Source: Campylobacter ureolyticus ACS-301-V-Sch3b
GTDB taxonomy: Bacteria; Campylobacterota; Campylobacteria; Campylobacterales; Campylobacteraceae
Length of the DNA stretch: 64,000 bases
Assembly: GCF_000413435.1 (NCBI RefSeq)
Contig: NZ_KE340327.1
Coordinates: 133,667 to 197,666 of the forward strand
Direction of reading: 5' to 3'
Shown one piece after another: positions 1-9,538 of the stretch. The translations under genes were made by a program, and so were the position numbers. Under the pieces are notes generated by a model. That model searched no databases and had not been told where the DNA came from. It saw only the letters and a program-made list of their open reading frames with translations. Each line of letters starts with the position of its first letter. Within the stretch, counting starts at the first letter, position 1.

Positions 1-851
1 ATTTGCTCTACGATACGGCTGATATATGCCTGAGTTAGCGGTTTTCCTTTTCCATTTACAAACAAATATCCATCTTTATTTAGGTAATTTGTCTTTAAAT
101 TTATTAAGTGTTCTTCAATTAGATGTTTTTTTATCATGACAATCCTATATTTATTTCCTTTTCCTCGTATTCGTATCACATATAAATCCCCATCTTCGCT
201 AAAATCTTTTTCTTTTAAATTTATAGCTTCACTTACTCTAATTCCTGTAAAAATTATTATTTTTATAATTAATTTATTTCTATGGTCATTTGCCTTAAAG
301 TCACTCTCTTCAATTGCTTCTAAAAACTCTTTTACCTCATCTTCACTCATGTATTCAGGTAGTTTTTGTCCAGCATTTCCACTTACCCCACCCCAGTTTT
401 TTAACTCAATTCCGTAGTTGTGAGAAGTCCCATTTTCTTCATTTTGTTTATCTAAATATGTAAAAAAATTAATTACTGCAATCCTATAATTTTTCTTAGT
501 TGCATCACTAAGCCCACCTGTAACGCTAGCTAAAATTTCACTTAAAAACTCCTCATTTATCTCTTTTAAACTATTTATTTCATAATAAATTATGGCTTTT
601 GCAACCTTTTTTAATGGATTAAAATATGTATTTACTCCTGCAATTCCTGCATTTCTTGCTTCTTTTACAAGACCATCAAGTTCTTTAAAATTTTCAACTC
701 CTTTTATAAGGCGTAAATTTACACTATTTAAAGCTTTTGGATCTTTTAATTCTTTATTCGAAAGAGAACTTAATTTATATCTTACAAATTTGCAAAGCCA
801 AAAAATTAGCGAGTTTTCAACACTGTCTTTATAATCAAGCTTATATTTCAA
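1..851 (-). CDS. xerH: Tyrosine recombinase XerH (3' end outside window)
   Basis: This is the first 283 codons of a tyrosine recombinase that resolves chromosome dimers at the single-recombinase dif site of epsilonproteobacteria. I translated it from the reverse strand. It starts with TTG at 851, preceded by AAAAGGACC. The N-terminal SAM-like half runs to about residue 165 and includes ARNAGIAGVNTYFNP and SDATKKNYRIAVINFF. The catalytic half begins near residue 185 and shows the first active-site Arg in FTGIRVSEAINL and the strand VIRIRGKGNKYR. The HxxR, second His and nucleophilic Tyr lie beyond position 1. It matches my memory of Campylobacter XerH closely, so it is more likely the housekeeping enzyme than a phage integrase. 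I did not recognise a dif site nearby. Confidence 0.88.
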   Translation of the reverse strand, partial: MKYKLDYKDSVENSLIFWLCKFVRYKLSSLSNKELKDPKALNSVNLRLIKGVENFKELDGLVKEARNAGIAGVNTYFNPLKKVAKAIIYYEINSLKEINEEFLSEILASVTGGLSDATKKNYRIAVINFFTYLDKQNEENGTSHNYGIELKNWGGVSGNAGQKLPEYMSEDEVKEFLEAIEESDFKANDHRNKLIIKIIIFTGIRVSEAINLKEKDFSEDGDLYVIRIRGKGNKYRIVMIKKHLIEEHLINLKTNYLNKDGYLFVNGKGKPLTQAYISRIVEQ

Positions 852-896
852 ATTTGGTCCTTTTGAAAAATTTTATATTAAAAATTATACCATTTT

Positions 897-3452
897 CTAC
901 TCAAATAAAGTAAAAGGAAGCTCGAGTGTATTTTTAATAATATTAAGTGGTGAAAGTAGGGCATCTTGTAAAACTTTATTTGAGTAATTAGGACTATCAA
1001 GAGTTCCTCTTATCTTAACAACTGTTGAAATAGAGCGATCTTTTCCAAGAATTATTTGATTTACCAAAGGAATGCTTGCAATAATTGAACTTGCATCTTT
1101 TAAGTATTTTACCTCAATATCTAAATCAATCTCTTTTGTTTTTAAATTTATCGTTCCAACTCCACCCATATCAGCAGTTGAGCCTTTAAAATCCATAGCT
1201 TGCACATAAATAATATCACCTTTTTTTATAAAAAGAACTTTACCTCTTTTTACATTAAAACCTTTGTTGTTAAAATCTGGTGTTTTTAGCTTTAAAAGCG
1301 ATGGAATGCTATCTAAAAAAGATAAAAGTCGCTGATATAAAACCAAATCTGTTAAATATGTATCATTCATTAAAATTTCACCTCTAAACTCATCAATGCT
1401 TTTTCCAAAAACTTTTATATTAAATTCCCCACCTTCAAAGCTTTTTGATTTTAAAAAATTATTTAAACTTTGAGAGTTTAGATTAAGTCCAGTTGCAGAT
1501 AAAATTTCAGGTGTTATTTGAAGAGTTAGATTTCCTTGTGGGACCAAATTTGCATCAAATTTTATATTTTTGTTGTCTAAATTTCCTTTGAAGCTACTTA
1601 AATTTAAAGTTTTATTTATATCTTTTAAAATAATATCAGAATTTTTTCCGCTTATATTTATTTTTGGAAAGTTAGTTTGCGATGAACTGTTTTTATCATA
1701 TTTTAACTCAAAATCAAGCCCGTTTATATCCAAATACATATCTTTTTTGCTTTGTTTAAAGTTTAAATAACTTGTATTTGCATAAATTTCACCATTTTTA
1801 TAATTGATATAAATTTCATCACTATCATATTTACTTCCATCTTTTTTGTATAAAGGCAGATCAAAAATAGTGTCTTTTATATCTATTTTATAGTCTTTAA
1901 AATCTTTTGTATTTACTACTAAATTGCCATTTTTAAAACCTAAATCAGTAAGGATTTTAGAATATTGAATCAAGTCTTTTAAGCTATTAACTTCAATTTC
2001 ATTTGTTTTATCAAATTTGATTTTTGTATTTAGCTCAGGTATTTCAAGCAAAACTGCTGGTTTTGAAAAATCTAATTTTAAATCAGAACTAAAATTTTTT
2101 CTTTTAAAAATATCATTTATAAAAACCTCTTCAAAATTTGCAATGAGGTTAGCTTTTGAGTCTTTTGTATCGATTTTACCTTTTAAATTTGAAGCTTTAA
2201 AAAGCTCTTTATTAGAAATATTTGAAGCGTTTAGGTCAATTTGAGAATTTTTTATTAAAACTTCTAAATTTTGGACATTAAATTTAGCCCCTGATATTAA
2301 AATATCACTGTTTTTTAAAACTGAATTTGTCAAAACATTAAGCTTGTGAGGATGGGCTTGAATATGTAGTAAAACCTCTGTTTTGCTATCGCCATTTTGT
2401 TGTAAAATTGGCAGATTGATATCATAAGCTTTTAATAAATTTAAAACTTCATTATCAACCAAACTATTGGTTTTTATATCGACTATAATTTTTGTTGTTC
2501 CATCCATTATATTTAAAATATCAACTTTTGATCCATTTAAATCTTTGTTTTGGTAAGTAGGTTCAAATAAATCAAAATAGATATTTCCATTTTCAAGCGC
2601 TATATCAGCGCTTTTTACAACAGCACTTGGAAGTTTTTCATTAAATGTTACATTTAGATCATAAGCCTTTGCAAAACCATTCATTTTATTTAGTTTATAG
2701 TCCAAATTTACTATATCAATCATCCCATTTAGATATTTGATATCATAATACTTTGCTATTATTTTTCCATAAATCCAATCTTTTAAGTGTTGATCCATCC
2801 CGGTTTTAAAACCAAGCTCATCCATAAAATTTTTAATGCTAGTTGCGGTTGCGCTTTTTATCTCATATTTTAAAAGTCCATTTTTTATACTAAAATCAAG
2901 CTTTCCATTTATTTCATGTGTTAAAAAAAATCCATCAAAGTTGTATGATTTATTCAGTAAATTTATATATCCGCTTCCTGCTATAACTAAATCAAAATCC
3001 TTAAAAGAAAGCTCGCTTATTGCGATATCATAACTATTTTCTTTAGGTATTATTTCTATATCTATTTTTAAAAACTCAGTATCAAAATAAAAAATATTGT
3101 CTTTAAAAAGTGCAGTTATGTTGTTGTTTCCAATCTCAACATTTTCTAAATTAATCTCTTCAAAAAATCTATTTAAATAGACAATATAACTAAAAATTTT
3201 ATCTAAATCTAAAGCACTAAACTCTTTTTTTTCATCATTTTTATTTAAATTCTTTTTTATTTTTAAGTTTTTTGCATTTATTATAAGCTTTTTATCAAAT
3301 TTTATATATAATCTTTCGATATGTATATTATCGCGGTCGATATTTCCTATATTTATCCCGTTTTTTAATATGACAAAAAACACTGAAAGGATTATTGCTA
3401 AAATGACTACGATCGTTAGAGTAATTTTTGCTATTTTTGATATAATTCTCAT
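897..3452 (-). CDS. AsmA/YhdP-like envelope protein, inner-membrane anchored
   Basis: This 851-residue protein has one N-terminal membrane helix (about residues 5-30, ITLTIVVILAIILSVFFVIL) and a long periplasmic region rich in beta-strand repeats. The C-terminus has the layout of AsmA-like/DUF3971 proteins: a stretch from GGVGTINLKTKEIDLDIEVK through KIRGTLDSPNYS. Members of the AsmA clan (YhdP, TamB, AsmA) are bridge-like proteins linked to lipid transport to the outer membrane; that role is inferred from family, not shown here. A start 84 bases upstream is open, but I prefer the ATG at 3452, which has AAGGATAAAG directly before it and leaves the helix at the N-terminus. Its 5' end overlaps the 5' end of mltG on the other strand. 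Confidence 0.72.
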   Translation of the reverse strand: MRIISKIAKITLTIVVILAIILSVFFVILKNGINIGNIDRDNIHIERLYIKFDKKLIINAKNLKIKKNLNKNDEKKEFSALDLDKIFSYIVYLNRFFEEINLENVEIGNNNITALFKDNIFYFDTEFLKIDIEIIPKENSYDIAISELSFKDFDLVIAGSGYINLLNKSYNFDGFFLTHEINGKLDFSIKNGLLKYEIKSATATSIKNFMDELGFKTGMDQHLKDWIYGKIIAKYYDIKYLNGMIDIVNLDYKLNKMNGFAKAYDLNVTFNEKLPSAVVKSADIALENGNIYFDLFEPTYQNKDLNGSKVDILNIMDGTTKIIVDIKTNSLVDNEVLNLLKAYDINLPILQQNGDSKTEVLLHIQAHPHKLNVLTNSVLKNSDILISGAKFNVQNLEVLIKNSQIDLNASNISNKELFKASNLKGKIDTKDSKANLIANFEEVFINDIFKRKNFSSDLKLDFSKPAVLLEIPELNTKIKFDKTNEIEVNSLKDLIQYSKILTDLGFKNGNLVVNTKDFKDYKIDIKDTIFDLPLYKKDGSKYDSDEIYINYKNGEIYANTSYLNFKQSKKDMYLDINGLDFELKYDKNSSSQTNFPKINISGKNSDIILKDINKTLNLSSFKGNLDNKNIKFDANLVPQGNLTLQITPEILSATGLNLNSQSLNNFLKSKSFEGGEFNIKVFGKSIDEFRGEILMNDTYLTDLVLYQRLLSFLDSIPSLLKLKTPDFNNKGFNVKRGKVLFIKKGDIIYVQAMDFKGSTADMGGVGTINLKTKEIDLDIEVKYLKDASSIIASIPLVNQIILGKDRSISTVVKIRGTLDSPNYSNKVLQDALLSPLNIIKNTLELPFTLFE

Positions 3453-4362
3453 CTTTATCCTTGCTATTTTGACAGATTTAACAGCCAAAACCTCCTTTAA
3501 AGGTGAAATTTTTATCCCAAAAGGAAGTGCTACCAAAATTATATCAAATCTATCACAGCAAAATTTAAATGTAACTAAATTTGATCCTAAAATTTTAGAA
3601 TTTATTGGAACTGTAAAAAGCGGATATTTAGATCTTGGAGATAAAAATTTAACTAAAATAGATCTTTTTTATAAGTTAACTACCGCAAAGCCTGTTATGA
3701 GTGATATCATAATAATTCCAGGCGAAACAACTGTGGTTTTTTTACAAGAAATCGCAAAAAAAGAAAATCTTGATTTTAATAAATTAGAGCTTGAATACAA
3801 TAAAACTGCCCCATTTTATGAGGGTTTTTTAATCCCTGAAACATATCATTTAGCAAAAGGCTATGATGAAAAAGAGTTAATTTCAGTTTTAGTTAAAAAC
3901 TCACTTAAAATACACAAAAATTTAATTAATAACTATAAAAAAGAGTATTATAAAAATATAGAATCCAATGAATGGAAAAATATATTGGCAAAAGCTTCAG
4001 TTATACAAAAAGAAGCAGCAAATAAAGATGAGATGAAAATAGTTAGCTCAGTTATTGACAACCGCCTTGATAAAGGCATGAGACTTCAAATGGATGGAAC
4101 TCTTAATTATGGTAAATTTTCACATATAAAAATCACTCCTGATAGGATAAGAAATGATGAGAGTAAATTTAATACTTATTTAAATGATGGGCTTCCACCG
4201 ATTGTTTGTATGGTTAGTATTGAGGCAATTGATGCGGCTATAAATCCGGCAAAAACCGAGTATTTGTATTTTATGCGTGATAAAAGGACTAATAAACATA
4301 TTTTTACAAAAACGCATGGTGAGCATTTAAAACAAGTTAATATACAAAGAAATCTAAAGTAA
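3403..4362 (+). CDS. mltG: Endolytic murein transglycosylase MltG (YceG family)
   Basis: MltG is a membrane-anchored lytic transglycosylase that cuts nascent glycan strands and so sets strand length. The protein has one N-terminal helix (VIFAIFDIILIFILAIL), a LysM-like region starting FIPKGSATKIISNL, and the YceG catalytic core with ILAKASVIQKEA, VIDNRLDKGMRLQMDGTLNYG and NDGLPP. The motif reads Q-K-E where many homologues have E-K-E; the second Glu is present. I place the start at ATG 3403 (319 residues), with AAAGGA 11 bases upstream. The in-frame ATG at 3370 has no ribosome-binding site and would add 11 residues. It runs divergently from the AsmA-like gene with overlapping coding 5' ends. 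Confidence 0.85.
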   Translation: MTTIVRVIFAIFDIILIFILAILTDLTAKTSFKGEIFIPKGSATKIISNLSQQNLNVTKFDPKILEFIGTVKSGYLDLGDKNLTKIDLFYKLTTAKPVMSDIIIIPGETTVVFLQEIAKKENLDFNKLELEYNKTAPFYEGFLIPETYHLAKGYDEKELISVLVKNSLKIHKNLINNYKKEYYKNIESNEWKNILAKASVIQKEAANKDEMKIVSSVIDNRLDKGMRLQMDGTLNYGKFSHIKITPDRIRNDESKFNTYLNDGLPPIVCMVSIEAIDAAINPAKTEYLYFMRDKRTNKHIFTKTHGEHLKQVNIQRNLK

Positions 4363-4417
4363 TGTTTAAGATAAAATTTATTACAAATTTATTATTTTAA
4401 CTTTATGATAAATTTGG

Positions 4418-4423
4418 TAAAAT
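4418..4423 (+). promoter_or_regulatory. Candidate -10 of the icd/TCA operon
   Basis: TTTGGTAAAAT ends about 27 bases before the icd start and fits an extended -10 (TG then TAAAAT). The upstream sequence is AT-rich without a clear -35, as is usual for Campylobacter sigma70 promoters. A good ribosome-binding site (AAAAGGAG) follows just before the ATG. Confidence 0.45.
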
Positions 4424-4450
4424 GATAATAAAAATAAAAAAGGAGTAAGA

Positions 4451-6610
4451 ATGAGTGATATTGTTTATACCTATACCGATGAAGCACCAGCTTTAGCAAC
4501 TTTTTCACTATACCCAATAATTGAAAATTTTTTAAGTAAAGCAGGTGTTAGCATAGAAATGGTTGACATTTCTCTTGCAGGGCGAGTTCTAGCAGCTTTT
4601 AGTGATGAGTTAAATTTAAATATTAATGATGATTTAAAATTTTTAGGAAAATTAACAGAAGATAAAAACGCAAATATTATAAAACTTCCAAATATTTCAG
4701 CTTCTATCCCGCAACTTAATGCTTGCATAAAAGAGCTTCAAGAAAAAGGTTTTAATGTTCCAAATTTTGTAAATGAGCCAAAAAACGATGAAGAAAAAAC
4801 TATAAAAGAAAAATATTTAAAAGTTTTAGGAAGCGCTGTAAATCCTGTTTTAAGACAAGGAAATAGCATAAGAACAGCTGCAAAAGCAGTAAAAAACTAT
4901 GCTAAAACTCATCCACATAATAATGGCATTTGGAATAAAAATGTAAAAACTGAAATTTTTTATATGGATAAAGGAGATTTTTACTCAAATGAAAAATCTA
5001 CTGTATTTAAAAATGATACAACTTTAACCATTAAATTTACAGCCGATAACAAAAAAGAAAAAATTTTAAAAAATGATTTAAGAATTTCAAAAAATGAAGT
5101 AGTTGATGCAACTTTTATGAGTGCAAAAGAACTTGATAAATTTATTGAAAAAAGTTTAGATTATGCTCTACAAAACAATCTTTTATACTCAGTTCATTTA
5201 AAAGCTACAATGATGAAAGTAAGTGATCCAGTGATTTTTGGACATTTTGTAAAAGAATTTTTTAAAGTAGTTTTTAATGAGTATAAACTTGAGTTTGAAA
5301 AACTTGGAATAAATGAAAACAACGGACTAAAAGATCTATTTGAAAGACTTGAAAACTCAAAATTAAAAGATGAAATTTTATCTAAATTTGATGAAATTTA
5401 TAAAACTAGACCAAATTTGGCAATGGTTGATAGCGATAAAGGAATTACAAATTTACATGTTCCAAGCGATGTTATAATTGATGCATCAATTCCTGCAATG
5501 TTGCGAAATAGTGGTAAAATGTGGGATAAAAATGGTGAGTTAAAAGAGTGCTTAGCTGTAATTCCTGATAAAACTTATGCTGTAGTTTATGAAAGCATGC
5601 TAAATGACTTAAAGAAAAATGGATCACTTGATCCAAGTATTATAGGAAGTGTTACAAATGTTGGGCTAATGGCTAAAAAAGCTGAAGAATACGGAAGTCA
5701 TGATAAAACTTTTGTTATAGAAGAAGATGGAAAAATAGAAGTTTTTGATAAAAAAGAGAAATATTTTGAGTTTGAAGTTAAAAAAGGCGATATTTTTAGA
5801 ATGACAACTGTTAAAGATGAGGCTATAAAAAACTGGATAAAAATAGCTTTTGATTTAGCAAAAGAAAAAGATATTAAACCTATTTTTTGGCTTGATAAAA
5901 ACAGAGCCCACGATAATAACTTAATAAAAATTATAAAAAATGAAGTTAAAGACAGTAAAGAGTACGAAATTTTAGCACCAAAAGACGCACTCATAAAAAC
6001 AAATGAAATTATTAGAAGTGGAAAAGATGCGATTAGCGTAACTGGAAATGTTTTAAGAGATTATTTAACTGACCTTTATCCTATATTAGAACTTGGCACA
6101 AGTGCAAAAATGCTTTCAATAGTACCACTTTTAAATGGTGGTGGCATGTTTGAAACAGGAGCTGGTGGCTCAGCACCAAAACACGCAGAACAACTTTTAA
6201 ATGAAAATCACCTTAGATGGGATAGCTTAGGGGAATTTATGGCTTTGGCACAGAGTTTAAAATATCTAGATAAACCAAAAGCCAAAATACTTGGTGCTGC
6301 GCTTGATGATGCGATTTGTAAATTTTTAGAAAATGATAAATCCCCAAAAAGAAAAGTAGGAGAACCTGATACTAGAAATAGTCATTTTTATTTAGCTTTA
6401 TATTTTGCAGATGAGCTTTTAAAAACTGATTTGAAAAAAGAATTTGAAATTTTAGCAAAAGAGTTAAAAGAAAATGAAAAAATAATAAATGATGAACTTT
6501 TAAAAGTTCAAGGAAAAGGTGCTGATTTAGGAGGGTATTATAAATTTGATCCTAAAAAAGCTGAAGAAATTTTAAGACCAAGTAAAACTTTAAATAAAAT
6601 AATAGGATAA
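4451..6610 (+). CDS. icd: NADP-dependent isocitrate dehydrogenase, monomeric type
   Basis: This enzyme oxidises isocitrate to 2-oxoglutarate with NADP. The 719-residue length and the start MSDIVYTYTDEAPALATFSL are those of the monomeric IDH (IDH-II) family, not the dimeric 45-kDa family. Further family motifs are RQGNSIRTAAKAVKNYAK, VSDPVIFGHFVKEF, LNGGGMFETGAGGSAPKH and SHFYLALYFADEL. It is the first gene of a TCA operon whose next step, 2-oxoglutarate oxidation, is encoded by oorDABC downstream. mdh starts only 4 bases after its stop codon. Confidence 0.96.
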   Translation: MSDIVYTYTDEAPALATFSLYPIIENFLSKAGVSIEMVDISLAGRVLAAFSDELNLNINDDLKFLGKLTEDKNANIIKLPNISASIPQLNACIKELQEKGFNVPNFVNEPKNDEEKTIKEKYLKVLGSAVNPVLRQGNSIRTAAKAVKNYAKTHPHNNGIWNKNVKTEIFYMDKGDFYSNEKSTVFKNDTTLTIKFTADNKKEKILKNDLRISKNEVVDATFMSAKELDKFIEKSLDYALQNNLLYSVHLKATMMKVSDPVIFGHFVKEFFKVVFNEYKLEFEKLGINENNGLKDLFERLENSKLKDEILSKFDEIYKTRPNLAMVDSDKGITNLHVPSDVIIDASIPAMLRNSGKMWDKNGELKECLAVIPDKTYAVVYESMLNDLKKNGSLDPSIIGSVTNVGLMAKKAEEYGSHDKTFVIEEDGKIEVFDKKEKYFEFEVKKGDIFRMTTVKDEAIKNWIKIAFDLAKEKDIKPIFWLDKNRAHDNNLIKIIKNEVKDSKEYEILAPKDALIKTNEIIRSGKDAISVTGNVLRDYLTDLYPILELGTSAKMLSIVPLLNGGGMFETGAGGSAPKHAEQLLNENHLRWDSLGEFMALAQSLKYLDKPKAKILGAALDDAICKFLENDKSPKRKVGEPDTRNSHFYLALYFADELLKTDLKKEFEILAKELKENEKIINDELLKVQGKGADLGGYYKFDPKKAEEILRPSKTLNKIIG

Positions 6611-6614
6611 TTGT

Positions 6615-7460
6615 ATGAAAATAGGAATAATCGGAGCTGGGAATATCGGCTCAAATATAGCTTCTTTGTTAATTTCACAAGATTTAGCAAGTGAAATTTT
6701 ACTAATTGATATAAATGAAAAACTCGCACTTGGTAAAATGCTTGATTTAAGTACTTTAAGTGTGATTTTAGATAAAAATATCAAAATAAACTCTACGCTT
6801 GATTATAGTAAATTAAAAGATTTTGATATTGTTGTTATAACAGCTGGAATTACTAGAAAAGAAGGGCAAAGCAGAGAAGAGTTGGCTAAAATAAATGCCT
6901 CAATAGTAGGGGAAACTTCAAAAAAAATAGCTGAGTTTTCTCCAAATGCTATTATTATAGTTGTCACAAATCCACTTGATTTAATGGTTTATGCATGTTA
7001 TAAAAATAGTGGCTTTAATAAAAATAAAATCATAGGAATGGCAGGAGAGTTAGATAGTGCAAGAGCAAAGTTAAATTTAGCAAAGCTTAAAAATATTTCT
7101 CCAACCAGTGCAAAAATAAATGTTTTTGGAATGCATAATGATGAGATGATAATTCAAACTAGCCAAGATGTAACTAAAGATGAATTTCAAACTATAAAAG
7201 ATGAAACGATAAATGCCGGAGCAAATATAACAAAACTATTAGGCACATCTGCATATTATGCACCAGCAGCAGCTGTTGTTAAGATGATAAAAGCTATTAA
7301 AAATGGAGGAAATGTTATTGCCTCTGTTTTGGATGATAATGAGATATGTTTTGGAAAAGAGATAAAACTTAGTAAAAAAGGTGTTGAAAAAATAGTAGAA
7401 AATGAAGTTTATAAAAGTGTTGATACTTCAAATTTTATAAAATTAAAAAAGAGCTTATAA
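6615..7460 (+). CDS. mdh: Malate dehydrogenase (LDH-like)
   Basis: This protein interconverts malate and oxaloacetate with NAD. It has the Rossmann start IGIIGAGNIGSNIA, the Asp that selects NAD in LLIDINE, the substrate loop TRKEGQSREEL with two Arg, VTNPLDLM, the substrate-binding Arg region GELDSAR, and the catalytic His in GMHNDEM. The motif has Asn where most LDH-like MDHs have Gly after the His; I recall the same in Campylobacter jejuni. At 281 residues it is a little shorter than the usual 300-320, mainly at the C-terminus. It lies between icd and sucC, with 9 bases to sucC. Confidence 0.92.
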   Translation: MKIGIIGAGNIGSNIASLLISQDLASEILLIDINEKLALGKMLDLSTLSVILDKNIKINSTLDYSKLKDFDIVVITAGITRKEGQSREELAKINASIVGETSKKIAEFSPNAIIIVVTNPLDLMVYACYKNSGFNKNKIIGMAGELDSARAKLNLAKLKNISPTSAKINVFGMHNDEMIIQTSQDVTKDEFQTIKDETINAGANITKLLGTSAYYAPAAAVVKMIKAIKNGGNVIASVLDDNEICFGKEIKLSKKGVEKIVENEVYKSVDTSNFIKLKKSL

Positions 7461-7469
7461 GGGAATTTA

Positions 7470-8654
7470 ATGAATATCCATGAGTATCAAGCAAAAGCAC
7501 TTTGCAAAGAATTTGGTATAAAAACAGCCGATGGATTACTTGCATTAACAAGTTTAGAAGCTGTTAATAATGCTAAAAAACTAGGTGGTGAAATTTGGGC
7601 TATAAAAGCTCAAATTCATGCAGGTGGAAGAGGACTTGGAGGTGGAGTTAAAATAGCTAAAAGCTTAGATGAAGTTGAGCAATATGCAAAAAATATGATT
7701 AAAATGACCTTAATCACTCCACAAACTGGAAAAAATGGCAAAGTTGTAAATAAAATATATATTGAAAAGGGCTGTAAAATAAAAAAAGAGTTTTATTTAA
7801 GCCTTTCGTTTAATCGTGACTCTCAAAAACTTTGTTTAATAGCAAGCTCAAGTGGTGGAATAAGCATAGAAGAGATATCAAGCTCAAACCCAGAGCTTAT
7901 AAAGGCTATTTTTATTGATCCACAAATCGGTCTTATGGATTTTCATATTTTAGAGATTTCATCATTCTTAGGTTTTGATAAGGATAAATATACCAAATTT
8001 CACGATATTTTAACTAAAATTTATGATCTTTATATGCAAAAAGATGCTGTTTTGATAGAAACAAATCCATTAATCCTAGATGAAGATGATGAGTTTTTAG
8101 TACTTGATGCAAAAATGAGCTTTGATGATAGTGCACTTTTTAGACATCCTGAAATTTTAGTTTTAAGGGATTTGGATGAAGAAGATAGTGCCGAGATAGA
8201 GGCTAAAAAACACTCTTTAAGCTATGTAAAACTAGATGGCAATATAGGATGTATGGTAAATGGTGCAGGTTTAGCTATGGGGACAATGGATGCGATTAAT
8301 TTTGCTGGCGGAAAACCTGCAAATTTTTTAGATGTTGGAGGACTTGCAAGCTCTCATACTGTGGCAAAAGCATTTGAAATTATTCTAAAAGATGAGTTTG
8401 TAAAGGTGATTTTTATAAATATTTTTGGAGGCATTGTAAGATGTGATAGGATTGCAAATGGCATAATAGAGGCAATAAATTTAATAAATCCTAAAATTCC
8501 AATTGTTATAAGACTTGATGGAACAAACGCAAAAGAAGCAGAGTATATTTTAAAAAAAGCAAATATTTTAAATTTAATTCCTGTAAAAAATTTAGAAGAT
8601 GGTGCTATTTTGTCTGTAAAACTTTCAAAAGAGTCTAACAAGGATATCAAATGA
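7470..8654 (+). CDS. sucC: Succinyl-CoA synthetase beta subunit (ADP-forming)
   Basis: SucC is the ATP-grasp subunit of succinyl-CoA synthetase, which makes ATP or GTP while converting succinyl-CoA to succinate. It begins MNIHEYQAKALCKEFG, carries the nucleotide-binding loop HAGGRGLGGGVKIA, the magnesium-site region ETNPLIL...LDAKMSFDDSA and the phosphohistidine-contact region FINIFGGIVRCD. The length of 394 is slightly above the usual 388. The stop overlaps the sucD start in ATGA, so the two subunits are translationally coupled. Confidence 0.97.
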   Translation: MNIHEYQAKALCKEFGIKTADGLLALTSLEAVNNAKKLGGEIWAIKAQIHAGGRGLGGGVKIAKSLDEVEQYAKNMIKMTLITPQTGKNGKVVNKIYIEKGCKIKKEFYLSLSFNRDSQKLCLIASSSGGISIEEISSSNPELIKAIFIDPQIGLMDFHILEISSFLGFDKDKYTKFHDILTKIYDLYMQKDAVLIETNPLILDEDDEFLVLDAKMSFDDSALFRHPEILVLRDLDEEDSAEIEAKKHSLSYVKLDGNIGCMVNGAGLAMGTMDAINFAGGKPANFLDVGGLASSHTVAKAFEIILKDEFVKVIFINIFGGIVRCDRIANGIIEAINLINPKIPIVIRLDGTNAKEAEYILKKANILNLIPVKNLEDGAILSVKLSKESNKDIK

Positions 8655-9526
8655 GTATTTTAATTGATAAATCTACAAAAGTTATTGTTCAAGGCTTTAC
8701 AGGCAAAGAGGCTACATTTCACTCACAAAAATGCCTTGAATATGGCACTTTAATAGTTGGCGGAGTAACTCCATTTAAAGGTGGAGTTACCCATCTTGGA
8801 CTTCCTGTTTTTAACACTGTTAAAGAAGCTGTTGAAAAAACAAATGCTAGTGTTTCACTTATATTTGTTCCTGCTATGTTTGTGGCTAATGCCATTATAG
8901 AAGCTGCAAATGCTGGCATTAAACTATGTATTGTTATCACAGAACATGCCCCATTAAATGACATAATAAAGGCAAAAAATTTTGCAAATAAATGTGGCAT
9001 GCAAATAATAGGTCCAAACTCACCTGGCATTATAAGTGCAGATGAATGCAAGCTTGGAATTATGCCTGGAGATATTTTTAAAAAATCAAATTTAAATATA
9101 GGTTTAATCTCAAAGTCAGGAACATTAACCTATGAGGGTGCAAAGCAAATTTTAGATGAGGGATATGGCATCTCAACAGCTATTGGCATAGGTGGAGATA
9201 GGGTTATAGGACTTGGATTTAGTGAGCTTTTAGAGATGTTTGAAAAAGATGATGATACAAAAGCAATTGTTTTAATAGGTGAAATTGGAGGTATTTTAGA
9301 AATAGAAGCTGCAAAAACCATAAAGGATAAAATTTCAAAACCAGTTGTTGCCTTTATAGCTGGTGTTACAGCTCCAAAAGGTAAAAGAATGGGGCATGCA
9401 GGTGCTATAGTAAGTGATTATAATTCAACTGCAAAAGGAAAAATGCAGTCTTTAGAAAAAGCTGGTGTTCATGTAGTGCAAAGCCCTGCTCATATTGGCA
9501 GAAAATTAAAAGAAGTATTAGGCTAA
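8651..9526 (+). CDS. sucD: Succinyl-CoA synthetase alpha subunit
   Basis: SucD binds CoA and carries the phosphorylated catalytic histidine. The start MSILIDKSTKVIVQGFTGKE, the CoA-binding region GTLIVGGVTPFKGG, the GPNSPGIIS motif and the active His in GKRMGHAGAIVS are all visible. The 291-residue length is normal for the family. It overlaps sucC by 4 bases and is followed after 12 bases by oorD, consistent with a single transcript that turns 2-oxoglutarate into succinate. Confidence 0.97.
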   Translation: MSILIDKSTKVIVQGFTGKEATFHSQKCLEYGTLIVGGVTPFKGGVTHLGLPVFNTVKEAVEKTNASVSLIFVPAMFVANAIIEAANAGIKLCIVITEHAPLNDIIKAKNFANKCGMQIIGPNSPGIISADECKLGIMPGDIFKKSNLNIGLISKSGTLTYEGAKQILDEGYGISTAIGIGGDRVIGLGFSELLEMFEKDDDTKAIVLIGEIGGILEIEAAKTIKDKISKPVVAFIAGVTAPKGKRMGHAGAIVSDYNSTAKGKMQSLEKAGVHVVQSPAHIGRKLKEVLG

Positions 9527-9538
9527 AAAGGAAAAAAT

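Noticed and set aside
136-834. Plus-strand ORFs at the left end
   Set aside because: They lie opposite the xerH frame, which matches XerH along its whole length; no ribosome-binding sites or family features on the plus strand.
1-851. Phage or island integrase at the left edge
   Set aside because: The sequence matches the housekeeping XerH of Campylobacter as I know it, and no phage genes, tRNA or attachment repeats are nearby.
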